Source of the DNA: JALOKP01 sp963800865
GTDB lineage: Bacteria; Acidobacteriota; Polarisedimenticolia; J045
DNA: 64,000 nucleotides
Assembly (NCBI GenBank): GCA_963800865.1
Contig: CAWDCL010000004.1
Span: 1,178,001-1,242,000 of the forward strand
Reading direction: 5' to 3'
Made by a program: the position numbers and the translations under genes. The notes beneath the pieces were generated by a model, which made no database searches, was not told where the DNA came from, and worked only from the letters and a program-made list of their open reading frames with translations. Shown here piece by piece: positions 56,061 through 64,000 of the stretch (within the stretch, counting starts at the first letter, position 1; each line of letters starts with the position of its first letter).

Positions 56061-57930
56061 GTGACAATCTCAGCCCCACGGTGCGCGGGACCGGCCCGGA
56101 TGGTCGGGAGCGCGTTTCACTGCGCCGCCGGCACCCTGGCGCTCGCCGCCGCGCTTCTCCTGCCGGCCTGCCGCTCAGCACCGCCGGGACCAGCGGCCGC
56201 CGCGCCCCCCGCGCGCGTCGCCGCGGACGGCGCGGCGCTCGACTGCCGGGCTCGTCGTCGCGCCCGAGCCGCAGGCCGCGCGGGTCGGCGCGACAGTGCT
56301 CGCCGCCGGGGGGAACGCCATCGACGCCGCGGTTGCGACCCACCTCGCGCTGGCCGTCACCTTCCCCTACGCCGGCAACCTCGGCGGCGGCGGCTTCTGC
56401 GTCGTGCGCCAGCCGGACGGCGCGGTCCTCGCGCTCGACTTCCGCGAGACCGCGCCCGCCGCGGCCACGCGCGACATGTTCCTCGACGCGAACGGGGAAG
56501 TCGTTCCCGGGGCGAGCCTCTACACGCTGCGCGCAGCGGGGGTCCCGGGCTCGGTTGCGGGGCTGGCCGCGCTGCACGCCCGGGGCGGAGTGCTGGCCTG
56601 GGCCGACCTGTTCGCCCCCGCGATCGCGCTCGCCGCGGACGGCTTCGCGCTCGATCCCTGGACCGCCGGCTCGTTCGCCGAGCGGGCCGAGGAACTCGCT
56701 TCCGACGCCCCTGCCGCGCTCCAGCCCGGCCTCAACTTCACCCGCACGTTCCGGGGCTCCGCCGGCGAGATCTTCCGCCAGCCGGAGCTGGCCGCGACGC
56801 TGCGCCGGATCGCTGCCGGCGGGCCGGACGAGTTCTACCGCGGGCGCACTGCGGAGCTCCTCGTCGACGCGATGCGCCGGGGCGGCGGACTGATCACGGC
56901 AGACGACCTGGCCGGCTACCGCGCGCTGTGGCGCGCTCCGGTCGAGGGGACCTACCGCGGGCACCGCGTGATCTCGATGCCGCCGCCGTCGTCGGGCGGC
57001 GTGATGTTGATCGAGCTGCTCAACATGCTCGAGGGGTTCGCCGTGCCCCCTCCCGGCAGCGCCGCGCAGGTCCACCTCTTCGCCGAGCTGGAGAAGCGGG
57101 CCTTCGCCGACCGCGCGCGCTGGCTGGGCGACCCGGACCAGGTGCGGGTGCCGACCGCGCGCCTGGTCTCGAAGGACTACGCCCGCGCCCGCGCCGCCGG
57201 GATCAGCGCGGGGCGCCGAACCGACCCGGGGACGATCGCCGCCGGGGCTGCCGGCCCCGCCGAGGACGGTGAGACGCTCCACTTCAGCGTCGTCGACCGC
57301 GCCGGCCGCGCCGTCGCCTGCACGACGACGATCAACGACGCCTACGGGTCCGGGATCGTCGTCGAGGGGGCCGGCTTCCTGCTGAACAACGAGATGGACG
57401 ACTTCGCCGCCAGGCCGGGTGCGCCCAACCTCTACGGCGTCGTCGGCGGCGCGGCGAACGCGATCGCCCCAGGCAAGCGGATGCTCTCCACGATGACGCC
57501 GACGATCGTCGAGCGGCCGGACGGGCAGGCCTGGCTCGTGCTGGGGAGCCCGGGTGGATCGACGATCGTCACGACCGTCTTCCAGGTCGTCTCGCACGCG
57601 ATCGACGGCGGGATGACCCTGCCCGACGCCGTCGCCGCGCCGCGGGTCCATCACCAGTGGCCCCCGGCCGAGCCGGGGCGTGACGCGCTGCGCACCGAGC
57701 GCGATCCGCGCTTCGCGCTCCCCGCGACGGAGCTGGCGCTGCTCGCCGGGCAGGGCTACGCGATCGACGCGAAAGGGCCGCTCGGCAACGTGCAGGCGAT
57801 CGCGATCGAGGGCCGGCGTGCCGCCGGTGCGCCCGACCCGCGCGGCATCGGTGCGGCGGCGGCGGAGCCGAAAGCCCCGGCGGCGGCGCCCGCCGCGCCG
57901 CTCAGCGCGGCTCCGTCCACTCCACGCTGA
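56061..57930 (+). CDS. ggt: Gamma-glutamyltransferase, frame-broken near 56244
   Basis: Cleaves gamma-glutamyl bonds of glutathione and related compounds; a periplasmic Ntn-hydrolase that self-cleaves into two chains. A signal peptide leads to LLLPACRSAPPG (possible lipobox). The large-chain motifs GGNAIDAAVATHLALAV, GGGGFCVV and FRETAPAA follow, then MPPPSSGGVMLIELLN. The small chain starts at the catalytic Thr in ETLHFSVVDRAG, and GSPGGSTIVTTVFQ and INDAYGSG are conserved. One extra base at about 56244 breaks the frame before residue 65; removing it gives LDAGLVVAPEP. The 3' end overlaps the opposing transglutaminase-like gene by 29 bp. Confidence 0.9.
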
Positions 57931-58990
57931 CCAGCTCGAGCCGTTCGCCGCGCGGCGGCGGCGCGAGCGTGAGCGCGAAGCGCGGGCCGTCCGGCCGCAC
58001 GACGATCTCCCAGGCGTGAAGACCCGGCGCGGTCATCGCGGCGGTCGTCGTCAGCCCGCTCCCCGCCTCGATCGCCGCCCCTTCGGCCGACGCCGCGAGC
58101 GCGATCCCGGCCCGGCTCGCGCGCGCGAAGGAAAGCCGCAGCGCCAGCGCCCGCCCGGCCGCCGCGCCGTCCAGCTCGAGCCGCGGGACGAACCGCTGCG
58201 GCCCCGCGCCGAGGAGACTCCCCAGCTGCTGGCTGATCCCGCTCTCCGCGCCGAGCCGGTCCAGCGCCGCCGCGCTCGCGGCCCGCAGCGCGCGCGGCTG
58301 GCGCGAGAGATCCCAGCGGATCCCGAGCGGGGTCGGGTCATCGCTCCCCGGGACGCCGGTTCCGCCGATCCGGCGGATCGAGTCGGGCGTGTAGACCTCG
58401 CGCATCCGCGCGCCGTTGTCGACCGGCCGCCCGTCGCGGTCGCGGTCGAGCTGCCCTTCGAAGACGATCAGCCCGGCGAGCGCGCCCTCCGGGTCGGCGC
58501 GGATCTCGTCCAGCGAGAGGACGTGCCCGTCACGCACGAAGACCCCGGCGTAGGTGACGTCGAGGAAGTGCCACGCGCCGTCCCAGTAGGCCTGGGCACA
58601 CGAGTGCCCGGACCCCGGCCGCGGGAAGTCGTAGAGGTTGACGCGTTCCGCAGTGAGGCCGGCGGCGCGCGCCACCGAGCAGAAGAGGACCGAGCGGGGC
58701 CCGCACAGCCCGTGGAGCGGCAGCGCCTGCCCGGGGACCCTCCGGCCCGGGTCGTTGGTCGTGTTCGCGACCACCCAGCGGGCGAGCGCCTCGGCCTGCT
58801 CCGCGTCGGACAGCCCCGGCCGCAGCGTGCCGAGCGCCCGGGCCGTCAGCCCGTCGGCCGTGTCCGGGCGCTCCGGCTCGTACCCGCGGCGGACCACCTC
58901 CGGTGCGCCCCAGGCGATCGCAGCGGCGGCGGCGAGGGCCGCGGCGAGCGCGAATCGGCGGCGGGGCGGGAACGGCGCGGCCTGCTCCAT
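57902..58990 (-). CDS. Transglutaminase-like exported protein
   Basis: A 362-aa protein with an N-terminal signal/anchor (PPRRRFALAAALAAAAAIAWG). The transglutaminase-like core has ALARWVVANTTNDP, LCGPRSVLFCSVARAAGL (Cys nucleophile), SGHSCAQAYWDGAWHFLDVTYAG (His and Asp). The catalytic Cys-His-Asp triad is thus plausible, giving a cysteine protease or transpeptidase outside the cytoplasm. The C-terminal 130 residues form a beta domain (e.g. RFALTLAPPPRGERLELVSVEW). TACGTT on the minus strand (59000-59005) lies 9 nt upstream of the ATG at 58990. Confidence 0.8.
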   Translation of the reverse strand: MEQAAPFPPRRRFALAAALAAAAAIAWGAPEVVRRGYEPERPDTADGLTARALGTLRPGLSDAEQAEALARWVVANTTNDPGRRVPGQALPLHGLCGPRSVLFCSVARAAGLTAERVNLYDFPRPGSGHSCAQAYWDGAWHFLDVTYAGVFVRDGHVLSLDEIRADPEGALAGLIVFEGQLDRDRDGRPVDNGARMREVYTPDSIRRIGGTGVPGSDDPTPLGIRWDLSRQPRALRAASAAALDRLGAESGISQQLGSLLGAGPQRFVPRLELDGAAAGRALALRLSFARASRAGIALAASAEGAAIEAGSGLTTTAAMTAPGLHAWEIVVRPDGPRFALTLAPPPRGERLELVSVEWTEPR

Positions 58991-59098
58991 GCCCGGTCGA
59001 ACGTAGGGCCGCCCCCGCCCCGCGGGCCAAGTCACGCCCCTCCGCGCCGCGGCTCGCCCGGTTGCGGTACCCTCTCCCGCCGCTTCCCGGAGGCTCCC

Positions 59099-60417
59099 GT
59101 GCCCGATCCCCGCATCGCCCCGGTTCCCGAGGACCGGCCCGCGCTCGTCGTCCTCCCGGGCGAACTGGCCGGGCGCGACGACAGCCCGAAGACGATGGCC
59201 GCCATCCCCGGCAGCCGGATGTTCGAGATCCGCGACGCGCTCGCCGTGTTCGAGCGCGACCAGCCGGGTCGCGACCAGTTCGACGCCAGCCAGGGGGACG
59301 GCGGCGCGAGCCTGCCCGGCGTCCCGGAGGAGCTGCTCGACGCGGCCCACGCGCTGCAGAAGGAGCACGGGACCGGCTACGACCAGCCGTTCGGCACGAA
59401 CCTGTTCCGCAAGGTGATCGCCGAGCAGTACTGGGGGCTCGACGCCGCGAGCGGCTGGGGCCCCGAGAACGTCGTCGCCTGCCAGGGCGGGCGCGACGCG
59501 CTGCTCAAGGCCTACGAGGCGATGCAGTTCCTCGGGATGAAGCGGCGCGGCGACTTCGTCGTCGTCAGCCGCGTGCCGTGGATCTCCTACAACTGGGGCC
59601 CCTACGCGGTCGGCGCCAACGTGCTGCTCGCGCCGGGGCGCGAGGCCGACGGCTGGGCGCTGACGCCGGAGGGGATCGCGGAGACGGTGCACGAGGCGGA
59701 ACGCCACGGCCGCGGCGTCGCGGGCCTGGTCGTGACCAGCCCCGACAACCCGACCGGCCGCACGGTTTCCGCTCGACGTGCAGCGCGAGCTGGCCCGCGC
59801 TGCGTTCGCCGCCGGGATCCCGTTCGTGCTCTTCGACTGGATCTACCACCGCGTCGGCGACGAGCCGCCGCACGACCTCAACGCCTTCCTCGCGCCGCTG
59901 ACGCCGGCCGAGCGCGACCGCTGCATGATCCTCGACGGGATCACCAAGTCGCTCGGCGCCAGCAACGTGCGCAACGCGCACCTGGTCGTCTCGAAGGCGG
60001 TCGCGAAGTTCGTCTCCGCGCCGCGCCTCGCACGGCGTGATCCCGTCGTTCCACAGCACCGCGGTCGCGATCGCCGCGACGACGATGGGCTTCGACCGCG
60101 CCGCGGCGCCGATCGTCGGCCCGACCAACGCCAGCCGGAAGGTCCTGCGGCGCTTCCTCGAGGCGAAAGGACTGCGGCACATCCTCGGCCAGGGCTACTA
60201 CGCCTTCATCGACGTCGGGCCGTTCATGGACCGGGCCGGGATGGCCGACTCCGCCGCGATCGGGACCTACCTCGGCGAGCGCCACGGCCTGGCCGTCGTC
60301 CCCGGCGTCTACTTCAGCGACTTCGGCGCGCGCTGGATCCGCTTCTCCTACGCGCTGCCGCCCGACACGACGGCCCGCGCGGCGGACCGGCTCTGGGAGG
60401 CGCTCTCCGCGCTATGA
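59099..60417 (+). CDS. PLP-dependent aminotransferase (class I/II), two frame breaks
   Basis: An aspartate-aminotransferase-fold enzyme of about 439 aa. Segment 1 ends VTSPDNPTGRTV (PLP-phosphate/Asn region). After a +1 break in a TTT run at 59766-59768, segment 2 has FVLFDWIYHRVGDEPP (Asp/Tyr PLP contacts) and GITKSLGASNVRNAHLVVSK with the catalytic Lys in ITKS. After a second +1 break near 60028, segment 3 has HGVIPSFHSTAVAIAATTMGF and VVPGVYFSDFGARWIRFSYALP. All PLP residues are intact. GGAGG precedes the GTG. The stop overlaps the next ATG. Confidence 0.85.
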
Positions 60418-63245
60418 CACCGGTCGACTGGGGGCGGTTCGCAGAGAAGGTCCAGCTCGCGCTGGAGTCGTCGCTCGAGAGCCAGTACGAGCGCGGCACC
60501 TCCGGGCTGGAGGTCGAGTTCAACCTGCTCGACGCCGCCCTGCGGCCGCTCGGGCGGGTCGGCTTCGGGCCGGAGAGCCGCTCGTTCGCCGACCTGCTGC
60601 TCGAGGACCGGCTGCCGGCCTGGCTGCGCAGCCGGACGCAGCTCGAGGTCTTCCACTGGATGATCGAGACGGCCACGCGCCCGTACTACTCGCCGCTCGG
60701 CGCGGCCTGGGAGGCGAAGGTCGTCGAGGGGGCGCTGGCCGACGTGCTGGCCGAGACGGGCCTGTCGCTCGGCGAGCGGTTCTTCGCGCTGCACGGCAAC
60801 CTGCCGCGCGAGGTCGCGCCCGACGAGGACAGCATCCCCGACGGCTGGAGCCTGGCCAAGAAGCGCTACCTGGCGCGCTGCGTCGCGATGTTCGGCGGCC
60901 GGCTGGCGACCGCCGGGATCCACACCAACCACTCGCTCCCCGAGTCGCTGCTGGCCTGGGACTTCTTCCACCTGCCGCCGGCGCAGCGCCGCGCGCAGAG
61001 CCTCGAGCAGTTCCGCTGCGAGGCGATGATCCGCGCCACGCGCCTGCTGCGCCCGTACTGCGCGCTGTTCATCGCCACCTCGGCCGCCTCGCCGCTGGCC
61101 TCCGAGCGGGTCGACGGGGTCGAGGAGATCGTCCTGACGCCGCTCGACTCGAACCGCCTGCTGACCTTCCCCAACCCGGAGGCGCTCGACGTCCCGTTCC
61201 TCTACGCCTCGCACAAGGACTACCTGTCGATCTCCGAGAGCCTGGTCCGGCGCGGCGTGCGCTTCGGCAGCAACAACTGGACGCCGGTCCGCGCCCGCTC
61301 CGACGTCGACCCCGTCAACCGGATCATCGGCACGACCTCCGAGCAGCTGCGCGAGCTGTACCGGCGCGGGATCTTCTCGCCCGGCGAGCACGCCAGCCTC
61401 GAGGACGCCGAGCGCGCGCTGATCGTCGAGAACCTGGTCGCGCTGGTCGACCTGCCGATGACGCGCGTCGAGGTCCGGACCGACGAGGGGGGCGACGATC
61501 TCGAGCTCGCGGTCGCGAAGGTCGTCTTCAAGGAGCTGCTGCTGTACCGGATCTACGCCGAGCCCGGGTTCGGGGCCGACGCCGCCTACGATTCGGCCGG
61601 CCTCGCGCGGGCCCGCGTCAACGAGGACGCCGTCGCGCGCCGCGGGCTCGACGCGACGCTCGAGCACCCGTTCGACGGCGGACCGGTCGGCGCGCGCGCG
61701 TGGCTGGCGGCGACGCTCGACGAGCTCGCCCCGCTGGCCGACGCGCTCGAGCGGCGGCCGCTGCTGGAGCCGCTCGCGGCGATGGCGCGCGGCGCTCCCA
61801 ACCCGGCCGGCGCGATGCGCGCGTGGCTCGAGGCGCGCGCCGCGGGGGAGCGGATCGCCCCGTCCGGGTGCCGCGTCATCCCGCCCGGGCTGCTCAAGGA
61901 GTGGTGCGAGGAGCGGCGCCGCCAGCTGGCGGCGGACGTCGCGGCGATCGCGGCCCAGCCCCGCGCGCTGGGGGCCGAGGCCGCGAAGCTGGCCGAGGTG
62001 CTGGAGCCGCTCGAGGAGATGGGCCGCCGTAACCCCTCGCTGCCGGTCCGCCCGGCGGCGCCGGCCGCGGCGCCCGCGATCGAGCTGGACGGCAGCCGCC
62101 GCGCCGAGGTGCTCGCGCTGTCGTCGGCGCTGGTGCGGATCCCCTCGGTGACCAACTGCGCCGCCGAGCGGCTCGACGAGGTGCTGCGCTGCGCCCGCTT
62201 CATCGGCGCGACGCTGGCCGAGGCCGGGCTCGAGGTGCGGGTCTGGGACACCGAGAAGTACCCGGCGGTGCTGGCCGGCTTCCCGGGCGGGCTGCTCGCG
62301 CCGGTGACCCTCTCCGGCCACTTCGACGTCGTCGAGCCGGAGCCGGGGGACGTGCAGTTCGAGCCCTACGTCGAAGGCGACTACCTGTGGGGGCGCGGCG
62401 CGGCCGACATGAAGACCGTCGTCGCCTCGGACCTGGTCTGGATGCGGCGGCGCTGCGCCGCCGGGCCGCCCTGGCCGCCGGTCAACCTGCTGCTGGTCGG
62501 CAACGAGGAGAACGGCGAGACCGAGGCCTACGGCACGCCGCACGTCCTGCACGACCTCCGGCGCGATGCGCACTGGACGCCGGAGTTCATGGCGATGGGG
62601 GAGCGGACGGGCGAGCGCGGGGACGAGCGCTTCGGCCAGGTCTGCGTCGAGAACCGCGGCGTCGTGCGGCTGCGGCTGGTCGCGAGAGGGGAGCGCGCGC
62701 ACACCGGGTTCGCCTCGCGCCCGACCGACCTGCTCGCGCTGCTGGTCGAGGCGCGCCAGCGGCTGGGCGAGATGCTGCCGCGCTACCTGACACTCGAGGC
62801 CGCGGGGCCGTGGAGGAGTTCGGCCGTCTTCCCGTTCCTCGAGGTCGGGCAGAAGGGGGTCTACAACATCACCCCCGACGAGGGGGTGCTCGGGCTCGAG
62901 ATCCGGCCGATCCCGGGGGACGACGTCGCGGCGCTGGCCGCTGCGACCGAGGAACTCTGCAACGAGCTCGGGCTCTCGCTGGAGCGCGAGGTCGTCGAGG
63001 GGGGCGTGGCCTGCCCGGCGGGAAATCCCCACCTGGCCCGGCTGCTCGCCGCGGTGGAGCGGGCATCCGGGGCCCCCGCCGACGTCGGGCGGAAGCTGGC
63101 CGGGACCTCGGCCCGCTTTGCGCCCGGCGGCGCCGCCGTGGTCTGGGGCCAGTCGGGGATCGGGCCGCACTCGCGCGCGGAGCGCCACTTCATCCCCAGC
63201 ATCGAGCCCTATCTCGACGTGCTCGACGCCTGGTTCGCGGGCTGA
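60414..63245 (+). CDS. Fusion of GCS2-like carboxylate-amine ligase and M20 metallopeptidase
   Basis: 943 aa. The N-terminal part (about 1-530) resembles the glutamate-cysteine ligase GCS2/YbdK-type family: GTSGLEVEFNLLDAALRP, FALHGNLPREV, AGIHTNHSLPE and TPVRARSDVDPVNRI. The C-terminal part (about 560-943) is an M20 (ArgE/DapE-type) hydrolase: SGHFDVVEPE (His about 636), WGRGAADMKT (Asp about 662), GNEENGETEA (Glu pair about 697) and a final His in GPHSRAERHF. An ATP-dependent amide ligase joined to an amide hydrolase is unusual. It overlaps the aminotransferase stop (ATGA), so an amino-acid-derived pathway is likely. Confidence 0.78.
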   Translation: MTPVDWGRFAEKVQLALESSLESQYERGTSGLEVEFNLLDAALRPLGRVGFGPESRSFADLLLEDRLPAWLRSRTQLEVFHWMIETATRPYYSPLGAAWEAKVVEGALADVLAETGLSLGERFFALHGNLPREVAPDEDSIPDGWSLAKKRYLARCVAMFGGRLATAGIHTNHSLPESLLAWDFFHLPPAQRRAQSLEQFRCEAMIRATRLLRPYCALFIATSAASPLASERVDGVEEIVLTPLDSNRLLTFPNPEALDVPFLYASHKDYLSISESLVRRGVRFGSNNWTPVRARSDVDPVNRIIGTTSEQLRELYRRGIFSPGEHASLEDAERALIVENLVALVDLPMTRVEVRTDEGGDDLELAVAKVVFKELLLYRIYAEPGFGADAAYDSAGLARARVNEDAVARRGLDATLEHPFDGGPVGARAWLAATLDELAPLADALERRPLLEPLAAMARGAPNPAGAMRAWLEARAAGERIAPSGCRVIPPGLLKEWCEERRRQLAADVAAIAAQPRALGAEAAKLAEVLEPLEEMGRRNPSLPVRPAAPAAAPAIELDGSRRAEVLALSSALVRIPSVTNCAAERLDEVLRCARFIGATLAEAGLEVRVWDTEKYPAVLAGFPGGLLAPVTLSGHFDVVEPEPGDVQFEPYVEGDYLWGRGAADMKTVVASDLVWMRRRCAAGPPWPPVNLLLVGNEENGETEAYGTPHVLHDLRRDAHWTPEFMAMGERTGERGDERFGQVCVENRGVVRLRLVARGERAHTGFASRPTDLLALLVEARQRLGEMLPRYLTLEAAGPWRSSAVFPFLEVGQKGVYNITPDEGVLGLEIRPIPGDDVAALAAATEELCNELGLSLEREVVEGGVACPAGNPHLARLLAAVERASGAPADVGRKLAGTSARFAPGGAAVVWGQSGIGPHSRAERHFIPSIEPYLDVLDAWFAG

Positions 63246-63324
63246 ACCTCTCCCCCCGGGGAGGCGCGGCAAACAAACCAAGGTAACGACGCTTTTTCGT
63301 AAGTAAGTCCCCGCGGCTCTGTCC

Positions 63325-63330
63325 TACACT
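63325..63330 (+). promoter_or_regulatory. -10 box TACACT before the flavoprotein gene
   Basis: TACACT lies about 40 nt before the ATG at 63370. The upstream 63270-63310 stretch is unusually AT-rich for this window. Confidence 0.4.
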
Positions 63331-63369
63331 CGGCCCGGCGCACCCCTCCCCGCGCCGCGCGAGATCCCC

Positions 63370-64000
63370 ATGCAGAGGGTTCAACACGACGTCCTGGTCC
63401 TCGGCGCCGGCCTGGCCGGCCTGCGGGCGGCGGTCGAGATCTCCCGCCGCCTGTCCGGCAAGGTCGACATCGGCATCGTCTCCAAGGTGCAGCTCATGCG
63501 GGCCCACTCGGTCTGTGCCGAGGGGGGACCGCCGCGGTCCTGAGGACCGACGAGGGAGACAGCCTCGAGCTGCACGCCTGGGACACCGTCAAGGGCTCCG
63601 ACTTCCTGGCCGACCAGGACGTCGTCCGCCGCTTCGTCGAGCAGATGCCGAAGGAGATCCGGCAGCTCGACCACTGGGGGATCCCCTGGACGCGGGACGC
63701 CAACGGCCGGATCGACCAGCGCCCGTTCGGCGGCCACTCCTACCCGCGGGCGACGCTCGCCGCCGACAAGACCGGCTTCTTCGAGATGCAGACGCTGTAC
63801 GACACGCTGCTCAAGTACCGGACCTTCACCCGCTACGACGAGCTGTTCATCACCGAGATCCTCGTCACGGACGGCCGCTTCGGCGGCCTGGTCGGGATCC
63901 ACGCGCCGACCGGCGAGCCGATCCTCCTCTCCGGCAAGGCCCTCCTGATCGCGTCGGGCGGCGGCGGCACGCTCTACGGCTTCACGACCTACTCGCAGAC
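63370..64000 (+). CDS. Succinate dehydrogenase/fumarate reductase flavoprotein subunit (partial; frame-broken)
   Basis: The N-terminal part of an SdhA/FrdA-like FAD protein, cut by the window edge. The FAD loop is VLVLGAGLAGLRAAVE (about 8-23). VSKVQLMRAHSVCAEGG then leads into the FAD-linking region; a -1 deletion in a G6 run (63522-63527) breaks the frame and TAAVLRTDEGDSLELHAW continues in another. Later QLDHWGIPWTRDANG, RPFGGHSYPRATLAADKTG, and LLIASGGGGTLYGF are conserved SdhA blocks. An SdhB iron-sulfur gene and membrane anchor are expected downstream. Confidence 0.88.

Noticed and set aside
63538..63543. TGA in the SdhA-like gene as a possible second selenocysteine codon
   Set aside because: Here the conserved sequence continues in another frame from 63528, after a G6 run, so the TGA results from a one-base deletion. 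Unlike selD, the frame is not kept after the UGA.

Overview
The window is about 70% GC, densely coding, and comes from a diderm (LPS-bearing) bacterium. Diderm markers are an LptD-type LPS assembly protein, a Kdo-kinase-like gene, LolA and TatA/TatC. Signalling genes are abundant: a GAF/GGDEF/HD-GYP protein, an HD-GYP response regulator, an EAL protein, an NtrB/NtrC pair and two large hybrid kinases. There are also a lysyl-endopeptidase-like secreted protease, sulfatase-fold proteins and a PATAN (DUF4388) protein. Together these suggest a soil or sediment lineage such as Acidobacteriota or Myxococcota. That placement is an inference; no rRNA or tRNA gene was seen.

Layout. 1-2.1 kb: selD-rsmI on the minus strand. 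selD carries an in-frame UGA at its catalytic position followed by a hairpin, so the cell probably makes selenoproteins. rsmI contains a nested palindromic element. 2.2-5.5 kb: exported creatininase-family protein, DUF3617 protein, and a two-gene NAD synthetase. 5.6-12.4 kb: lptD, two SDR sugar/steroid-type enzymes, a prenol-kinase-like/DUF92 fusion and a UbiA prenyltransferase, all co-directional. 12.4-16.9 kb: S41 protease (minus), then tatA-tatC-glycosyltransferase-LPS kinase, coupled by overlapping stops and starts. 16.9-27 kb: c-di-GMP signalling protein, NtrB/NtrC pair, rubrerythrin-like protein, DNA polymerase I, HD-GYP regulator. 27-33.4 kb: two sulfatase-fold proteins with Thr at the nucleophile position, flanking an arylsulfotransferase-like lipoprotein and a large membrane protein. 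33.5-37 kb: membrane protein, acyl-CoA dehydrogenase, thioredoxin-like protein, LolA-like protein. 37-40 kb: MoxR ATPase coupled to a 659-residue protein of unknown function. 40-47.4 kb: lysyl endopeptidase, helical-repeat protein plus PATAN protein, beta-CASP nuclease, PNPOx-like protein. 47.4-56 kb: two tandem hybrid kinases, hemolysin-III protein, EAL protein. 56-64 kb: gamma-glutamyltransferase, transglutaminase-like protein, aminotransferase, a ligase-M20 peptidase fusion, and a partial succinate dehydrogenase/fumarate reductase flavoprotein.

Two window-wide patterns matter to a user. First, about thirteen conserved genes or gene pairs are broken by single-base indels. Nearly all are +1, so they are best read as sequence or assembly errors; apparent fusions such as NtrC-rubrerythrin follow from them. 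Second, many transcription units start with a TANNNT (often TAGAAT) -10 box only 6-9 nt before the start codon, suggesting leaderless or very short-leader mRNAs. Several convergent gene pairs overlap at their 3' ends, and there are almost no U-tract terminators.
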